A stretch of 28,082 bases of DNA from assembly GCA_003650445.1 (NCBI GenBank), contig QMQE01000007.1, positions 1-28,082 of the forward strand, written 5' to 3'. A program made the translations under genes and the position numbers. The notes beneath the pieces were generated by a model. That model was not told where the DNA came from and did no database searches. It saw only the letters and a list, made by a program, of their open reading frames with translations. Shown piece by piece: positions 17,201 to 24,723 of the stretch; position 1 is the first letter of the stretch, and every line of letters begins with the position of its first letter. Origin of the DNA: Acidobacteriota bacterium (GTDB lineage: Bacteria; Acidobacteriota; Holophagae; Thermotomaculales; Thermotomaculaceae).

Positions 17201-17374
17201 TATTTCCGAATTCCCTTCCGTGGCTGGTATGTTTCCAGCACCGGAAAGGACATGGAGAATGGCCCGGCCATTCCGGATTACATCGTGGCAACCGAACCGG
17301 GGGATGAAGCGAAAGGTATTGACCGGCAGCTGAAAAAAGCCTGCCAGGTGTTATTGAAGCAACTGAAAAAATAA
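14258..17374 (+). CDS. Secreted tricorn-like S41 protease, 1038 aa
   Basis: A Sec signal peptide (MRFISMLIVFLCSMGLMAG) predicts a periplasmic or exported enzyme. Residues about 20-500 are TolB/WD40-like propeller blades with repeated SPDG-x-x-IAF motifs. A Lys/Glu-rich insertion (about 528-549) follows the propeller. A PDZ domain is at about 738-820 (GIRVKKVLNESPA, RSGDVIETVNG), and an S41 peptidase domain at about 825-1025 (LVIDVRNNGGG; CNEGSYSNAEIF). The predicted nucleophile is Ser943, three residues before the conserved Glu, by analogy with CtpA-type enzymes. The order propeller-PDZ-S41 is that of tricorn core protease and its bacterial homologues. Likely degrades peptides from extracytoplasmic protein. 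Single-gene unit. Confidence 0.92.
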   Translation: MRFISMLIVFLCSMGLMAGDVYVRYPAPSPDGNRIAFSYRGDIWVCGADGSNSLRLTVHPAYDAHPVWSPDGKAIAFSSRRFGNMDVFVIPSDGGMAKRLTWHSADDIVSDFSPDGKYVLFYARYRGDHYYRDPMLYSVSVTGGTPTPVFPDFGNMGKYSPDGRTLAYVDHNPPWWRKDYRGASNMDIRLYNLKSRTFSRKLTTFEGNDYCPMWAGNKEMYFLSDRDGYVNVWKMAKDGSARTQITRIKEKNIAFANISANGSLIAFELNGRLYTVSTAGNAVHEISVQAPSDVTETDSEITELTKNASEMAVSPNGKQIAFVVYGDVFVMKSKKGKAINLTEDNFREKDLAWSPDGKYLYFSSDRGGNYDIFRISATDKLPLYRSLHRKLERIISTDEEEYGSTVSPDGKILAFVRGNGKLILSDPDGKNEKVFLDQWSTPQFSWSPDSRYIAYSISDNSFNTDIFIKAVAGGKAVNVTMHPDEDGYPVWTADGKMLYFLSHRSHYSNDVWYVYLTKADDQMTAEDREEAAETKKETAKKSKKKEAPAVTVKIDFTDIFKRVHKLTHLEGDEGAFAVNKDGTEIMFTASISGTPALWKIKRDGSGMKELSGTKGVSAISWNQKTGKYFFRTSTGSLKSVTFKGKTENYPYRAKLHTSRKALFHQMYLECWRIMNNHFYDPKFHGADWQAVKAKYEPMALKAASRDDFYDVVREMIGELNGSHLGIYPPRGQRHRMTGELGILKDYSYKGNGIRVKKVLNESPASFEKSRLRSGDVIETVNGTPISRESNFYAPLFDTVGQRILLKVKGKDGKSREVAIEPASPRKNLDYLYDHWVEENRKLVDTYSGGKLGYVHIRAMDQTSYDRFQQEVYSEANGKAGLVIDVRNNGGGWTTDILLRIIGQKEHAITIPRNGGKGYPDMERKQVFLWTRPIVVTCNEGSYSNAEIFSHAVKTLGIAKLVGMPTFGAVISTGGTALIDGSYFRIPFRGWYVSSTGKDMENGPAIPDYIVATEPGDEAKGIDRQLKKACQVLLKQLKK

Positions 17375-18124
17375 GGAAAGAATAGGGAAAAGAAAGACAG
17401 GAAAAAAGACTCACCGCAGAGGCCGCTGAGTACGCTGAGGAAAGAACGGAGGAGAATTTAACACCAAGGCACCAGGGCACAAAGGTCAGACAGTTAATTG
17501 GTTTACAGAATGCTGGAACCCGCACGGCTGACTTTCGTCAGCTGCACGGAGGCGAAAACGGAAGAAATCCATTTTGAGCAAGCTCAATGTCTCCCTTCCG
17601 TTTTCGCCTCCTGTTTCATAAAACTTCGTTTTCTGAAATGCGGGTTCTGTCTGGCAAGTTCACAGTAGTTTCACACTCACCAACCCGTCCTGGAACTGAG
17701 GAATTGTATACATTTAATTGAAGTTTCCAGTCCCGGCTGCTGAGCAGGCCGGGAGGAAAGAAAGAGGATCCGAAGGACTGAATTCAAATGTGCAAAAAAT
17801 TCTTGATACTACCTTCTTTTTCCGGTTCGATGGGACAAATTCTTTTCCCCACCGTTCTTCCTTGTCCCCAGGGAAAAAAATAAAAAAAATGGAAAAAAAA
17901 TGGGGACGATCAAATAATACTCGCGAATTGTTAATCTTGTGAAAATCTTTATAAATAAGGCCCAATATGAGCGAAGCTGCAACTATGTTCCATCTGAATT
18001 TGTAACAGCATAATATTACAGTTAATTAGGTGCCTGTTTTTTATATCCCATTTTGATTTTAAAAATATTTATCTCTTTGGATTTCTTGCTTTTACAAATC
18101 TGGGTTTATTTTAACTCTTTACAA
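17375..18124. repeat. Non-coding region with dispersed repeats, the first multi-hairpin element and AT-rich sequence
   Basis: A GCAGAGGCCGCTGAG...TTAACACCAAGGCACC-type repeat lies at 17411-17485, inverted relative to its relatives at 13921 and 14054. The multi-hairpin element is at 17515-17648. A hairpin TCCCGGC...GCCGGGA sits at 17731-17754. GTCCCCA (17864-17870) and TGGGGAC (17901-17907) form an inverted pair around A-rich sequence. From about 17930 on, the DNA becomes very AT-rich up to the toxin-antitoxin genes. A short open frame at 17714-17965 (-) is not convincing. Confidence 0.75.
17515..17648 (+). repeat. Multi-hairpin structured element, copy 1
   Basis: Outer arms GAACCCGCA (17516-17524) and TGCGGGTTC (17639-17647) enclose three hairpins. 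These are CGGCTGAC/GTCAGCTG (17525-17544, one G-T pair); a perfect 17-bp stem GGAGGCGAAAACGGAAG (17548-17564 with 17595-17611), carrying an inner TTGAGC-AA-GCTCAA (17574-17587); and TTTCATAAAAC/GTTTTCTGAAA (17614-17638, one mismatch). A second copy lies in inverted orientation at 18831-18958. This copy begins 141 bases after the tricorn-like gene stop, reading in the same direction as that gene. Confidence 0.88.
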
Positions 18125-18484
18125 TTAAAAAAACACACGATAATCAATATTGAGAATTTTCCCAAATAGTTTTGCATTTTTTTTGCCAATACTTCTTTTC
18201 CCATTTTCCATTTCAGAAATATGGTGTTGAAAAATATTTGTTAATTTTGCAAGTTGTTTTTGGGTGAATCCTTCCTTCTTTCTTGCTCCACGTAAAACAG
18301 TTCCGGCATGGTTGTTTTCAATTCTGTTTTTGAATGATTCTGATTCCTCAAAAGGAATTGATTCATTTTCAATTTTCACATTGTCAATTCCATTAAGTTT
18401 GAGAAGTTTTACTATTTCTTCCTTTCTTGTTTCTGGTATGGAAATGTGTATTTCAATATGGTGCTTTTTCATGACTTCCAACAT
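18125..18484 (-). CDS. Antitoxin, XRE-type HTH, 119 aa
   Basis: The C-terminal half (about 58-115) is a Cro/C1-type HTH (LRGARKKEGFTQKQLAKLTN, HHISEMENGKR, KKNAKLFGKILN). The N-terminal half (IEIHISIPETRKEEIVKLLK) is a small alpha/beta region that presumably binds the toxin. It starts three bases after the toxin stop, with GGAG just upstream. HigBA-type order (toxin first, HTH antitoxin second) supports a toxin-antitoxin pair in which this protein neutralises the toxin and represses the operon. Codon use and base composition are much more AT-rich than the neighbours, a sign of transfer. Confidence 0.85.
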   Translation of the reverse strand: MLEVMKKHHIEIHISIPETRKEEIVKLLKLNGIDNVKIENESIPFEESESFKNRIENNHAGTVLRGARKKEGFTQKQLAKLTNIFQHHISEMENGKRSIGKKNAKLFGKILNIDYRVFF

Positions 18485-18487
18485 AAG

Positions 18488-18733
18488 TCACTCCACAAGT
18501 TTAATTTCTTTGTCTTTAACTTCCCACTCTGCAACATAAGTGGGCTTCCCTTTCTTTAGATGGCAATGGTGTCTTGTTGCATCTAATTTTCCATAACTTA
18601 ACCAGTTTCCTCTCACTGGACCATTCAAACTGATATCCTTAATGAGAGCAACTGTCTTTTCAAAAATACCTGCTGGAACCTTTAACAATTTCTTATCAAC
18701 CTGTCCTGTGATATTAACTTTCCATCTCATCAA
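18488..18733 (-). CDS. RelE/ParE-family toxin, 81 aa
   Basis: Resembles the small mRNA-interferase/cytotoxic repressor group of the RelE superfamily: WKVNITGQVDKKLLKVPAG, then SYGKLDATRHHCHLKKGK and AEWEVKDKEIKLVE. Family members usually carry about ten more residues ending near a conserved Tyr after this strand; here the stop comes directly after KLVE, so the C-terminus looks short. Either of two adjacent ATGs (18733 or 18730) could start it; the second gives the usual M-x-W-x-V start. No ribosome binding site is seen. The promoter lies so close that the transcript may be leaderless. It pairs with the HTH antitoxin downstream. AT-rich, unlike flanking genes. Confidence 0.78.
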   Translation of the reverse strand: MMRWKVNITGQVDKKLLKVPAGIFEKTVALIKDISLNGPVRGNWLSYGKLDATRHHCHLKKGKPTYVAEWEVKDKEIKLVE

Positions 18734-18736
18734 TAT

Positions 18737-18764
18737 AATATACCATAAAAAGGTATATTTGCAA
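18737..18764 (-). promoter_or_regulatory. Toxin-antitoxin promoter and autoregulatory operator
   Basis: A perfect palindrome AATATACC-N7-GGTATATT occupies 18737-18759. On the minus strand, -35 TTGCAA (18764-18759) and -10 TATATT (18742-18737) are 16 bp apart, so the palindrome covers the spacer and -10. This is the layout expected for repression by the HTH antitoxin. The -10 ends only a few bases before the toxin ATG. Confidence 0.7.
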
Positions 18765-18830
18765 ATATTTATTTATGAGCGTCACTCTAAAAGAGAGGGG
18801 GGTGACTACATGTATTTGCAATTTACCCAG

Positions 18831-18958
18831 AGAACCCGCATTTCAAAAACACAGTTTTTGAAATAGGAACTTTCCCCGAAGCGAAGCGTTGAGCTTGCTC
18901 ATAAGCGGCGCTTCGGGGAGAGTTCTGTGCTGACGCTGGAGGCGGCAGTGCGGGTTCC
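18831..18958 (-). repeat. Multi-hairpin structured element, copy 2 (inverted)
   Basis: Outer arms AGAACCCGCA (18831-18840) and TGCGGGTTCC (18949-18958) enclose three hairpins. These are ATTTCAAAAAC-ACA-GTTTTTGAAAT (18840-18864), an approximately 18-bp stem (18866-18883 with 18909-18926, two G-T wobbles) carrying an inner TGAGC-TT-GCTCA (18890-18901), and CTGACGC/GCGGCAG (18930-18948, one mismatch). Read on the minus strand, the hairpin order and the conserved ends are the same as in copy 1. It starts ten bases after the stop of the last gene of the efflux operon and may serve as its 3' end structure. Confidence 0.88.
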
Positions 18959-18967
18959 AAGACCTAC

Positions 18968-19261
18968 TTACAATTCTTCCACCGGGATGGTGAAGAGCTT
19001 GAGGCCTTCTTTCGGGAATTCTTCTTTCAATGTATTCAGGCGCTCTGCCAGCTCCTGAATGATTCCGCCTTCTTCTATAATGAAGAGCATGTTGTTCAGA
19101 TCGGGATACACCGGGGTACCCAGATGATATCCGGTTCGGGGCCCCTTCCCTTTTACACCCTCCATCTCAGTGAACCCGCAAATATTCATTTCATCCAGAA
19201 GTTCACGGATAGCATTGTCCAGTATATTGTTGTATACCACGGTCAACATTCGATCCCTCAT
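18968..19261 (-). CDS. Small PII-like protein in the efflux operon, 97 aa
   Basis: The predicted secondary structure suggests a ferredoxin-like alpha/beta fold: LTVVYNNILDNAIRELLDEMNICGFTEMEGVKGKG, then a loop, then NNMLFIIEEGGIIQELAERL. The first strand-helix-strand with the GxTxxxGVKGKG loop recalls the T-loop region of PII/PII-like proteins. It begins four bases inside the RND pump gene (ATGA), so it is the last gene of the operon and translationally coupled. A regulatory role on the pump is inferred from position only. Ligand and partner are unknown, and family assignment is tentative. Confidence 0.65.
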   Translation of the reverse strand: MRDRMLTVVYNNILDNAIRELLDEMNICGFTEMEGVKGKGPRTGYHLGTPVYPDLNNMLFIIEEGGIIQELAERLNTLKEEFPKEGLKLFTIPVEEL

Positions 19262-22200
19262 GATGCGACCTCCTTTTTCCGTTCAAACAGGTAGTACACC
19301 GTAGGCACCAGCACCAGCGTAATCAGAGTGGATACTGCAAGCCCGCCAATGACGGTGATGCCCAGCTGGTTCCACATTTCAGAACCCTGGGCACGGCTCA
19401 ATGCCATGGGCACGGTGCCGCCGATGGTGGTGATGGTGGTCATGAGCACCGGCCTGAGTCGGCTATGCCCTGCCTCCACCACGGCATCCAGCAGTTTTTT
19501 GCCCCTGGCCCTCAACAGGTTTACGTAGTCGATGAGGACGATGGCATTGTTGACCACAATCCCCATGAGCATGACCACTCCGATGAAGGATATTAATGAC
19601 AGCGGGGTGTGGGTCAGCACAAAGGCAAGGATGACCCCGGTGAAGGTGAAGGGGATGGAGAACATGATGATAAACGGCTGTTTCAGCGATTCAAACTGCG
19701 CCGCCATTACCATGTACACGAGAAAGATGCCGAGGATGAGCAGCAGTGTCAGGGTCTTGAACGCCTTAGCCTGTTCTTCCACGTCTCCCCCGAACTTGTA
19801 GTAGTAGCCCGGCGGCATGTCGTAGTGTGCCAGCTTTTCCCGAAGCATCCGGGTGGCCTGCCCCAGAGAGGTGTGAAACAGCGAGGCCTCCACTTTAATC
19901 ACGCGTTCGCGGTTGATTCGCTCGATTTTTACCGGGCCACCCCGGTCACTGAAGTCCACCAGGTCTGCCAACGTGATGCTCCGGCCATCCGGTGTGGGGA
20001 TTTTGATTCGCTGTAAATCTTCAAAACGGGTTCGGAATTCCGGTTTCAGCCGCACGAATATGTCAAAGTCTTTTCCGCCGTCCCGAAATTTCGATGCCTT
20101 GTAGCCGTAAAAACTGGCACGGAGGACGGTTGCCACGTCTGCCGCGGAGAGCCCGGCCACCGCCAGTTTTGACCGGTCCAACTGCAACCAGATTTCCGGC
20201 CTTGGCTTTTCCCTTGTCGTGGTAACATCCATCAGGCCCGGGATACTCTCCATGATTTTCTGAATGTCCCCTGAAATTTTGCCCAACTTTGAAAGGTCGT
20301 CACCGTAGAGTTCCAGTGAAACCGGTTTCCCCTGGGAGGAGAAAAAGATTTTCTGGTAGGCGCTCATGGCAGAGACCGAAAGCTTTTCAATCCCCGGTAT
20401 TTTTTTCAGCTCTTTTCGCATGACGTCGGCAATTTCCTTGGCGGAACGCTTCCGTTTTGTCTTGTCCACGAGTTTCGCGCCGGACTGAATAATGTAGGTG
20501 CCTTCTTCAAAGCCAAGGGCGTTTCCAGCCCCTTTTTCAGTCCGCCCGGCAAAAACGTACGCGTGACGCCGTTCCGGTACCAGTTTTGCGTACAGGTCCA
20601 TGACTTCTTTCGCTATCCTCGCCGATTCCTCCAGCCTCACTTTCTGGTTCAATTCAATGTTCACGGACAATTCTCCATTGTCCGCTTCCGGCAGAAACTG
20701 GGAACCGACCATCGGTACCATGAACAGAACTGCCACGAAAATCACAATGGCGACAAAAACCGTTCGCCACGGGTGCCCCACACCCTTGCCAAGGAGCCGA
20801 CCATAGGCATCTTCTATTTTTTTGTAAAATCGGTCCACCATGTCCTGAAACCGGTGCCGCCCTTCCCCCGGCATGGAGAGAAAGCGGGAGTTGAGCATGG
20901 GTGTCAATGCCAATGAGGTAAAAAGAGATGCCAATAGAGTAACAGTAACAATCACTGCCAGCTGGCCGAAGATTATTTTTGTAATCCCGGTGGTGAAAAT
21001 CATGGGCAGAAACACGATGACGGTGGTCAGGGTGGAGGCCGAAATCGCCATCCCCATCTCCGAAGCGCCGTTGATTGCCGCTTTTTCCCGGAACCTGGCA
21101 CCCTTCTCCAACTTTTTCATCGTGTTCTCGACGATGACAATGGCATTATCCACCACCATCCCGATGGCAATGACCAGTGACATCAGGGAAATGACGTTGA
21201 TGGTATAGCCCAGCAGAAACATGGCGGCAATTGCCATAATAAGTGAAAAGGGGATGGTCAACGACACAATCAACGATGAACGAAAACTGCCGAGAAACAG
21301 AAATGTCACCAGTATGACCAGCAGGCCACCATAGAGCAGGCTGGTTCTCAGGTTGGAAATCATATTTTTGATGCTGTCTTTGGTGTTGATGATGGGCTGG
21401 ATTCCCACATCGGAAGGGAGGCGCTTTTCCACTTCCGCCAGTTTCCGCTCCACCGCTTCCACCACTTCCACAGTATTGGCGCCCGACTGCTTTTGCACAT
21501 ATATGACAAGAGACTTGTCCCCGTCCGCATAGCCCCTGCCGATTGCTTCTTGGAAGCCGTCTGTTACGGTAGCAACGTCCCTTATGTACACCGGTTTGCC
21601 GTTGAAAACGTTTACCGGAGTATCTGCAATCTCTTTCGCAGACTTGAACCGGGCCGGGAGCCGGAGTTCATATTCCGAAATACCGGTTTTGATGCTTCCC
21701 AGCGGCAGATTCAGGTTTTCTTCTTTGATTCGTTTAATCAGGTTCAGCGGGGTCAGGTGGTACTGTGCCAGCTTCTCCGGATCAAACTCAACATTTATCT
21801 GGCGTTTCCGGTTTCCTTCAATAATGACCGCCCCGACGCCGGGCACTTTTTTCAGGTTGTCCGCCACCACATCCTTCGCCAGGCGGGTTAACTGGGGATA
21901 ACTCTCCCTTGCGGTCATGGCCATGATCAGCACCGGGGCCATGGCGGAATTGAACTTGAAAATCATGGGCTCGTCAATGTCTCTCGGCAATTCCCGCTTC
22001 GCCAGGTCAATTTTGTCCCGGACATCGCTGGATGCCACATCCAGGTTTACCCCCCAGTTGAATTTGCAGGTAATAATTGAGATGTTGTCTTTGGAGGTGG
22101 AAATCAGCTTGTCCAGGTTGTTGACCGAGCTGAGCTCATCTTCCAGAACTTTGGTTACGTCATTCTCCACATCGGTGGCGTTGGTGCCGGGGTAAACGGT

Positions 22201-22344
22201 AATCACACTGATGGCCGGCGGATCAATCTTGGGCAACAAATCCACCGGCAGCTGAAAATAGGACACCACCCCGAGGAGGAGCAGTGCCAGAAACAGCATG
22301 GTGACTGCCACCGGGCGATGGACACTGAATTCAGGTAGTTTCAT
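19258..22344 (-). CDS. RND efflux pump permease (HAE1-like), 1028 aa
   Basis: Inner-membrane proton-driven trimeric pump that exports drugs or other hydrophobic compounds through an adaptor and outer membrane channel. Length, the N-terminal helix (HRPVAVTMLFLALLLLGVVSYFQLP), two large periplasmic loops and 12 expected helices match the AcrB/MexB superfamily. In the proton-relay helix 4, GMVVDNAIVIVEN keeps one acid, Asp399, where AcrB has two. Helix 10 has GIVVNNAIVLIDY (928-940) rather than the AcrB Lys region. These features fit the HAE1-like branch common outside Gammaproteobacteria. It lies ten bases after the adaptor gene and overlaps the PII-like gene. Substrate unknown. Confidence 0.95.
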   Translation of the reverse strand: MKLPEFSVHRPVAVTMLFLALLLLGVVSYFQLPVDLLPKIDPPAISVITVYPGTNATDVENDVTKVLEDELSSVNNLDKLISTSKDNISIITCKFNWGVNLDVASSDVRDKIDLAKRELPRDIDEPMIFKFNSAMAPVLIMAMTARESYPQLTRLAKDVVADNLKKVPGVGAVIIEGNRKRQINVEFDPEKLAQYHLTPLNLIKRIKEENLNLPLGSIKTGISEYELRLPARFKSAKEIADTPVNVFNGKPVYIRDVATVTDGFQEAIGRGYADGDKSLVIYVQKQSGANTVEVVEAVERKLAEVEKRLPSDVGIQPIINTKDSIKNMISNLRTSLLYGGLLVILVTFLFLGSFRSSLIVSLTIPFSLIMAIAAMFLLGYTINVISLMSLVIAIGMVVDNAIVIVENTMKKLEKGARFREKAAINGASEMGMAISASTLTTVIVFLPMIFTTGITKIIFGQLAVIVTVTLLASLFTSLALTPMLNSRFLSMPGEGRHRFQDMVDRFYKKIEDAYGRLLGKGVGHPWRTVFVAIVIFVAVLFMVPMVGSQFLPEADNGELSVNIELNQKVRLEESARIAKEVMDLYAKLVPERRHAYVFAGRTEKGAGNALGFEEGTYIIQSGAKLVDKTKRKRSAKEIADVMRKELKKIPGIEKLSVSAMSAYQKIFFSSQGKPVSLELYGDDLSKLGKISGDIQKIMESIPGLMDVTTTREKPRPEIWLQLDRSKLAVAGLSAADVATVLRASFYGYKASKFRDGGKDFDIFVRLKPEFRTRFEDLQRIKIPTPDGRSITLADLVDFSDRGGPVKIERINRERVIKVEASLFHTSLGQATRMLREKLAHYDMPPGYYYKFGGDVEEQAKAFKTLTLLLILGIFLVYMVMAAQFESLKQPFIIMFSIPFTFTGVILAFVLTHTPLSLISFIGVVMLMGIVVNNAIVLIDYVNLLRARGKKLLDAVVEAGHSRLRPVLMTTITTIGGTVPMALSRAQGSEMWNQLGITVIGGLAVSTLITLVLVPTVYYLFERKKEVAS

Positions 22345-22354
22345 CCCATGCCCC

Positions 22355-23437
22355 CTATTTTTGAACCAGAACGGGGGTACCGGTTTTCAGCAGTCCCTGT
22401 CCCCGGACAACCACCCGGTCCCCGGAGATGAGCCCGTCCAGCACTTCCTGCGAATTTCCCTGTATCCGTCCCAGCTTCAATACCCGTTTCACCGCCCGCC
22501 TGTCCTTTCCAACGGTGAAGCAGTAGTACACACCGGTGGCAGGGAGCCGCATCAGGCCATCCCGATCCACCGCAGGTGCCGAATCGGAACCTGCAATCAC
22601 CTTCACCTTGCAGAACATTCCAGGACGAATCCGCCCTTCTTTGTTGTCCAGAATAATCTCCACCTTCCCGCTTCGGGTTGCCGGGTCCAGCGAAGAGGAA
22701 ACCGCGTCCACTGAAGCTTTCAGCTCCCGGTTCAGTGCGGGAATGGAAACAAGCACGGAGGCTCCCTTTTTCGTCATCGGCAGGAGTTTTTCCCCGACAG
22801 AAGTAACTACTTTTACCCGTTTCAGGTCGTCCACAACAAAGAGGGGGTTTCCACCCCCTGCCACCGAGCCCGCGTCCAGCGCCCGCATGGAAATCTGTCC
22901 GTTGATGGGGGATTTTACAAAATAGTCCGCCAATCTCGCCTTCAATGCCCTGTACTGGCCCTCCAGCTGTTTTTTTGTCTCTGCGGTGGCCTTTTGTTCC
23001 GCCTGAATCGACTCCAGCCGGTGCTTCGACACTGCATCCTGCTCATAAAGCCGTTGAAACCGGGCTTTATCCGAAGTCAGAAGTGTCAATTTCGCATCCA
23101 CAGCCCCCATCGCGCCTTCAATCGAAGCCAGTTGCTGGTCCACTGCCCGGTGGTCCACCACCGCGAGCACCTGTCCGGCTTTGACATAATCCCCGATATC
23201 CGCATTCACCTTTGTAATCACGCCACCGACAGTGGGTACCACAATGGCCCGTTTTACCGGGACAATCTCTCCGGCCCGCTCTTCACTGATGTCAAACGTT
23301 ATCGTCTTCACTTCAACCACTGAAACGGGAACCGCTTCCTGTTTTTCGACTGCTCCCTGACGGCTGCCGCCGCAGGCCACTGTGAGAACCAGCAACCCAA
23401 GCCCCAGCCACTTGATTCCGCTTATTTTGTCAGCCAT
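22355..23437 (-). CDS. RND efflux periplasmic adaptor lipoprotein, 360 aa
   Basis: Membrane-fusion protein linking the pump to the outer membrane channel. The N-terminus has a lipobox (VLTVAC) with Cys22 as the predicted lipid-modified residue. GGVITKVNADIGDYVKAGQVLAVVD is the first lipoyl half-motif, a helical hairpin follows (about 105-165), then SPINGQISMRALDAGS is the second lipoyl half, then beta-barrel and membrane-proximal parts (GMFCKVKV; GLISGDRVVVRG). The start lies inside the end of the channel gene (16-base overlap) and has GAGGAGGGG upstream. Length is normal for the family. Confidence 0.95.
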   Translation of the reverse strand: MADKISGIKWLGLGLLVLTVACGGSRQGAVEKQEAVPVSVVEVKTITFDISEERAGEIVPVKRAIVVPTVGGVITKVNADIGDYVKAGQVLAVVDHRAVDQQLASIEGAMGAVDAKLTLLTSDKARFQRLYEQDAVSKHRLESIQAEQKATAETKKQLEGQYRALKARLADYFVKSPINGQISMRALDAGSVAGGGNPLFVVDDLKRVKVVTSVGEKLLPMTKKGASVLVSIPALNRELKASVDAVSSSLDPATRSGKVEIILDNKEGRIRPGMFCKVKVIAGSDSAPAVDRDGLMRLPATGVYYCFTVGKDRRAVKRVLKLGRIQGNSQEVLDGLISGDRVVVRGQGLLKTGTPVLVQK

Positions 23438-24723
23438 GAGAACCCCTCCTCCATATCTTCAGATAGTAACCGCAATCGCAATCCAGACGCCCGCCATTCA
23501 TCTTCAGCACTGTCGGCTCCCGCCTCCGCATCCGCCCGCAGGGAAATGGCATCGGACAAATCCACTGATGAGATTAAATGCTCATTGAATTGGAGCTTTG
23601 CCACCCGGTAATTCTCCTCTGCCGCCTTCAGTCGCCGTTTCAACGCCTTTACCTTTTCTGCCAACGCATTAAAACGATCTTCTTCCGTTCCCACCTGCAG
23701 ACAAATCAACCGTTTTGTATCCCGCTTGCGGTATTCTGCCGCCTCGGCCTGCAACAATTCACTTCTTCGCTGATAGTGGCGCTGAAACCCGTCAAACAGT
23801 TTCAGTTTCACCCCAACCAGAAAAGAGGTGTTGGACTGGTTGTACACAAAATCATCTGTCGTATCAGTATATTGAACCCGGGCGAAAAACTGTGGCAGGA
23901 ACTGGGAACGAATCTTTTTGGCGTTCAACTTGTGAACCCTCTCGGAAACGCCGAGGAGTTTCAGCTCTTCCCGGTTTACCAGCGCCTTCTTTTCCACACC
24001 GGCCTCATCCACCGGATCCGGCAACGGCGCCAGCTTTCCGGCATCCACATCCGCCCCGGTCAATCGAGCCAACGCCCGCCCAGCCGTCTTCAATCCGGCC
24101 CGGGCCATTACAAGTTTCGCGTCCAGATCCGCCACCAGCGCCTCCAGCCGATATACATCGGAGGCCGCCACCAGCCCCTCACGGTGAAATGCTCTGACCT
24201 GCTTTAAATGCTCCGCAGCAGCCGACCGCGCGGTTTTCAGCGCATTGAGCTGCTCCTGCACCTTTCTTGCCCCCTCATAGGCAGCCAGTAGATCCAAACC
24301 GGCCTGCCGGATGCTTGCCCCGGTTTTGAGGCTCGCCGCCGTGTTCCCCGCATGGGCTGACTGTATCAGTGAACTCCTGCCACCAAAATCAAATAGCAGA
24401 TAATCAAGCGTAATGCTTCCCTTTGTAAAGTTTTTTTCCGCAATAGGGAAAATCAGTGGCTGGGGCGTAAAAAGCCCGGCTGGAATATAACTTGCCACCG
24501 GCTTGTCAAACCCGACCCGGGCAGCCTCGGCATCAATCTGCGGCAGATACGCGGCACGGGCTGCCTTCACCAGAGACCGGGCCGCCTCCTGCCCCGTCCG
24601 GCTGGCCTGAATCTGAAGGTTGTTGTTCACCGACTGACGGAAAAGGGATGCAAAATCAGCACCCCGAACCGGACCGATTCCTGCAGCCCACAGTAGAACA
24701 AACAGAAAAGCTGTCTTCTTCAT
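23422..24723 (-). CDS. TolC-family outer membrane efflux protein, 433 aa
   Basis: Outer membrane channel of the tripartite pump. The signal peptide is MKKTAFLFVLLWAAGIGPVRG. Two outer-membrane-efflux repeats of long alpha-helices follow: AGLDLLAAYEGARKVQEQLN to LARLTGADVD, and a second half with the NYRVAKLQFNEHLISSVDLSDA stretch. The latter is typical of the second helix pair (YR.G..S..DLLDA in the family). Coding overlaps tetR by four bases (ATGA), with GGAGG eight bases upstream of the start. The assignment as the pump's own channel rests on operon position. Confidence 0.93.
   Translation of the reverse strand: MKKTAFLFVLLWAAGIGPVRGADFASLFRQSVNNNLQIQASRTGQEAARSLVKAARAAYLPQIDAEAARVGFDKPVASYIPAGLFTPQPLIFPIAEKNFTKGSITLDYLLFDFGGRSSLIQSAHAGNTAASLKTGASIRQAGLDLLAAYEGARKVQEQLNALKTARSAAAEHLKQVRAFHREGLVAASDVYRLEALVADLDAKLVMARAGLKTAGRALARLTGADVDAGKLAPLPDPVDEAGVEKKALVNREELKLLGVSERVHKLNAKKIRSQFLPQFFARVQYTDTTDDFVYNQSNTSFLVGVKLKLFDGFQRHYQRRSELLQAEAAEYRKRDTKRLICLQVGTEEDRFNALAEKVKALKRRLKAAEENYRVAKLQFNEHLISSVDLSDAISLRADAEAGADSAEDEWRASGLRLRLLSEDMEEGFSWLTK

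Noticed and set aside
17515..17648. Integron attC site
   Set aside because: The fold is reminiscent, but the ends do not carry the RYYYAAC/GTTRRRY core, the two copies are inverted, and no integrase is present in the window.
17714..17965. Small open frames on both strands near 17714-17965
   Set aside because: Composition is A/T-run driven, they overlap hairpins and repeats, and they show no homology-like motif or ribosome binding site.
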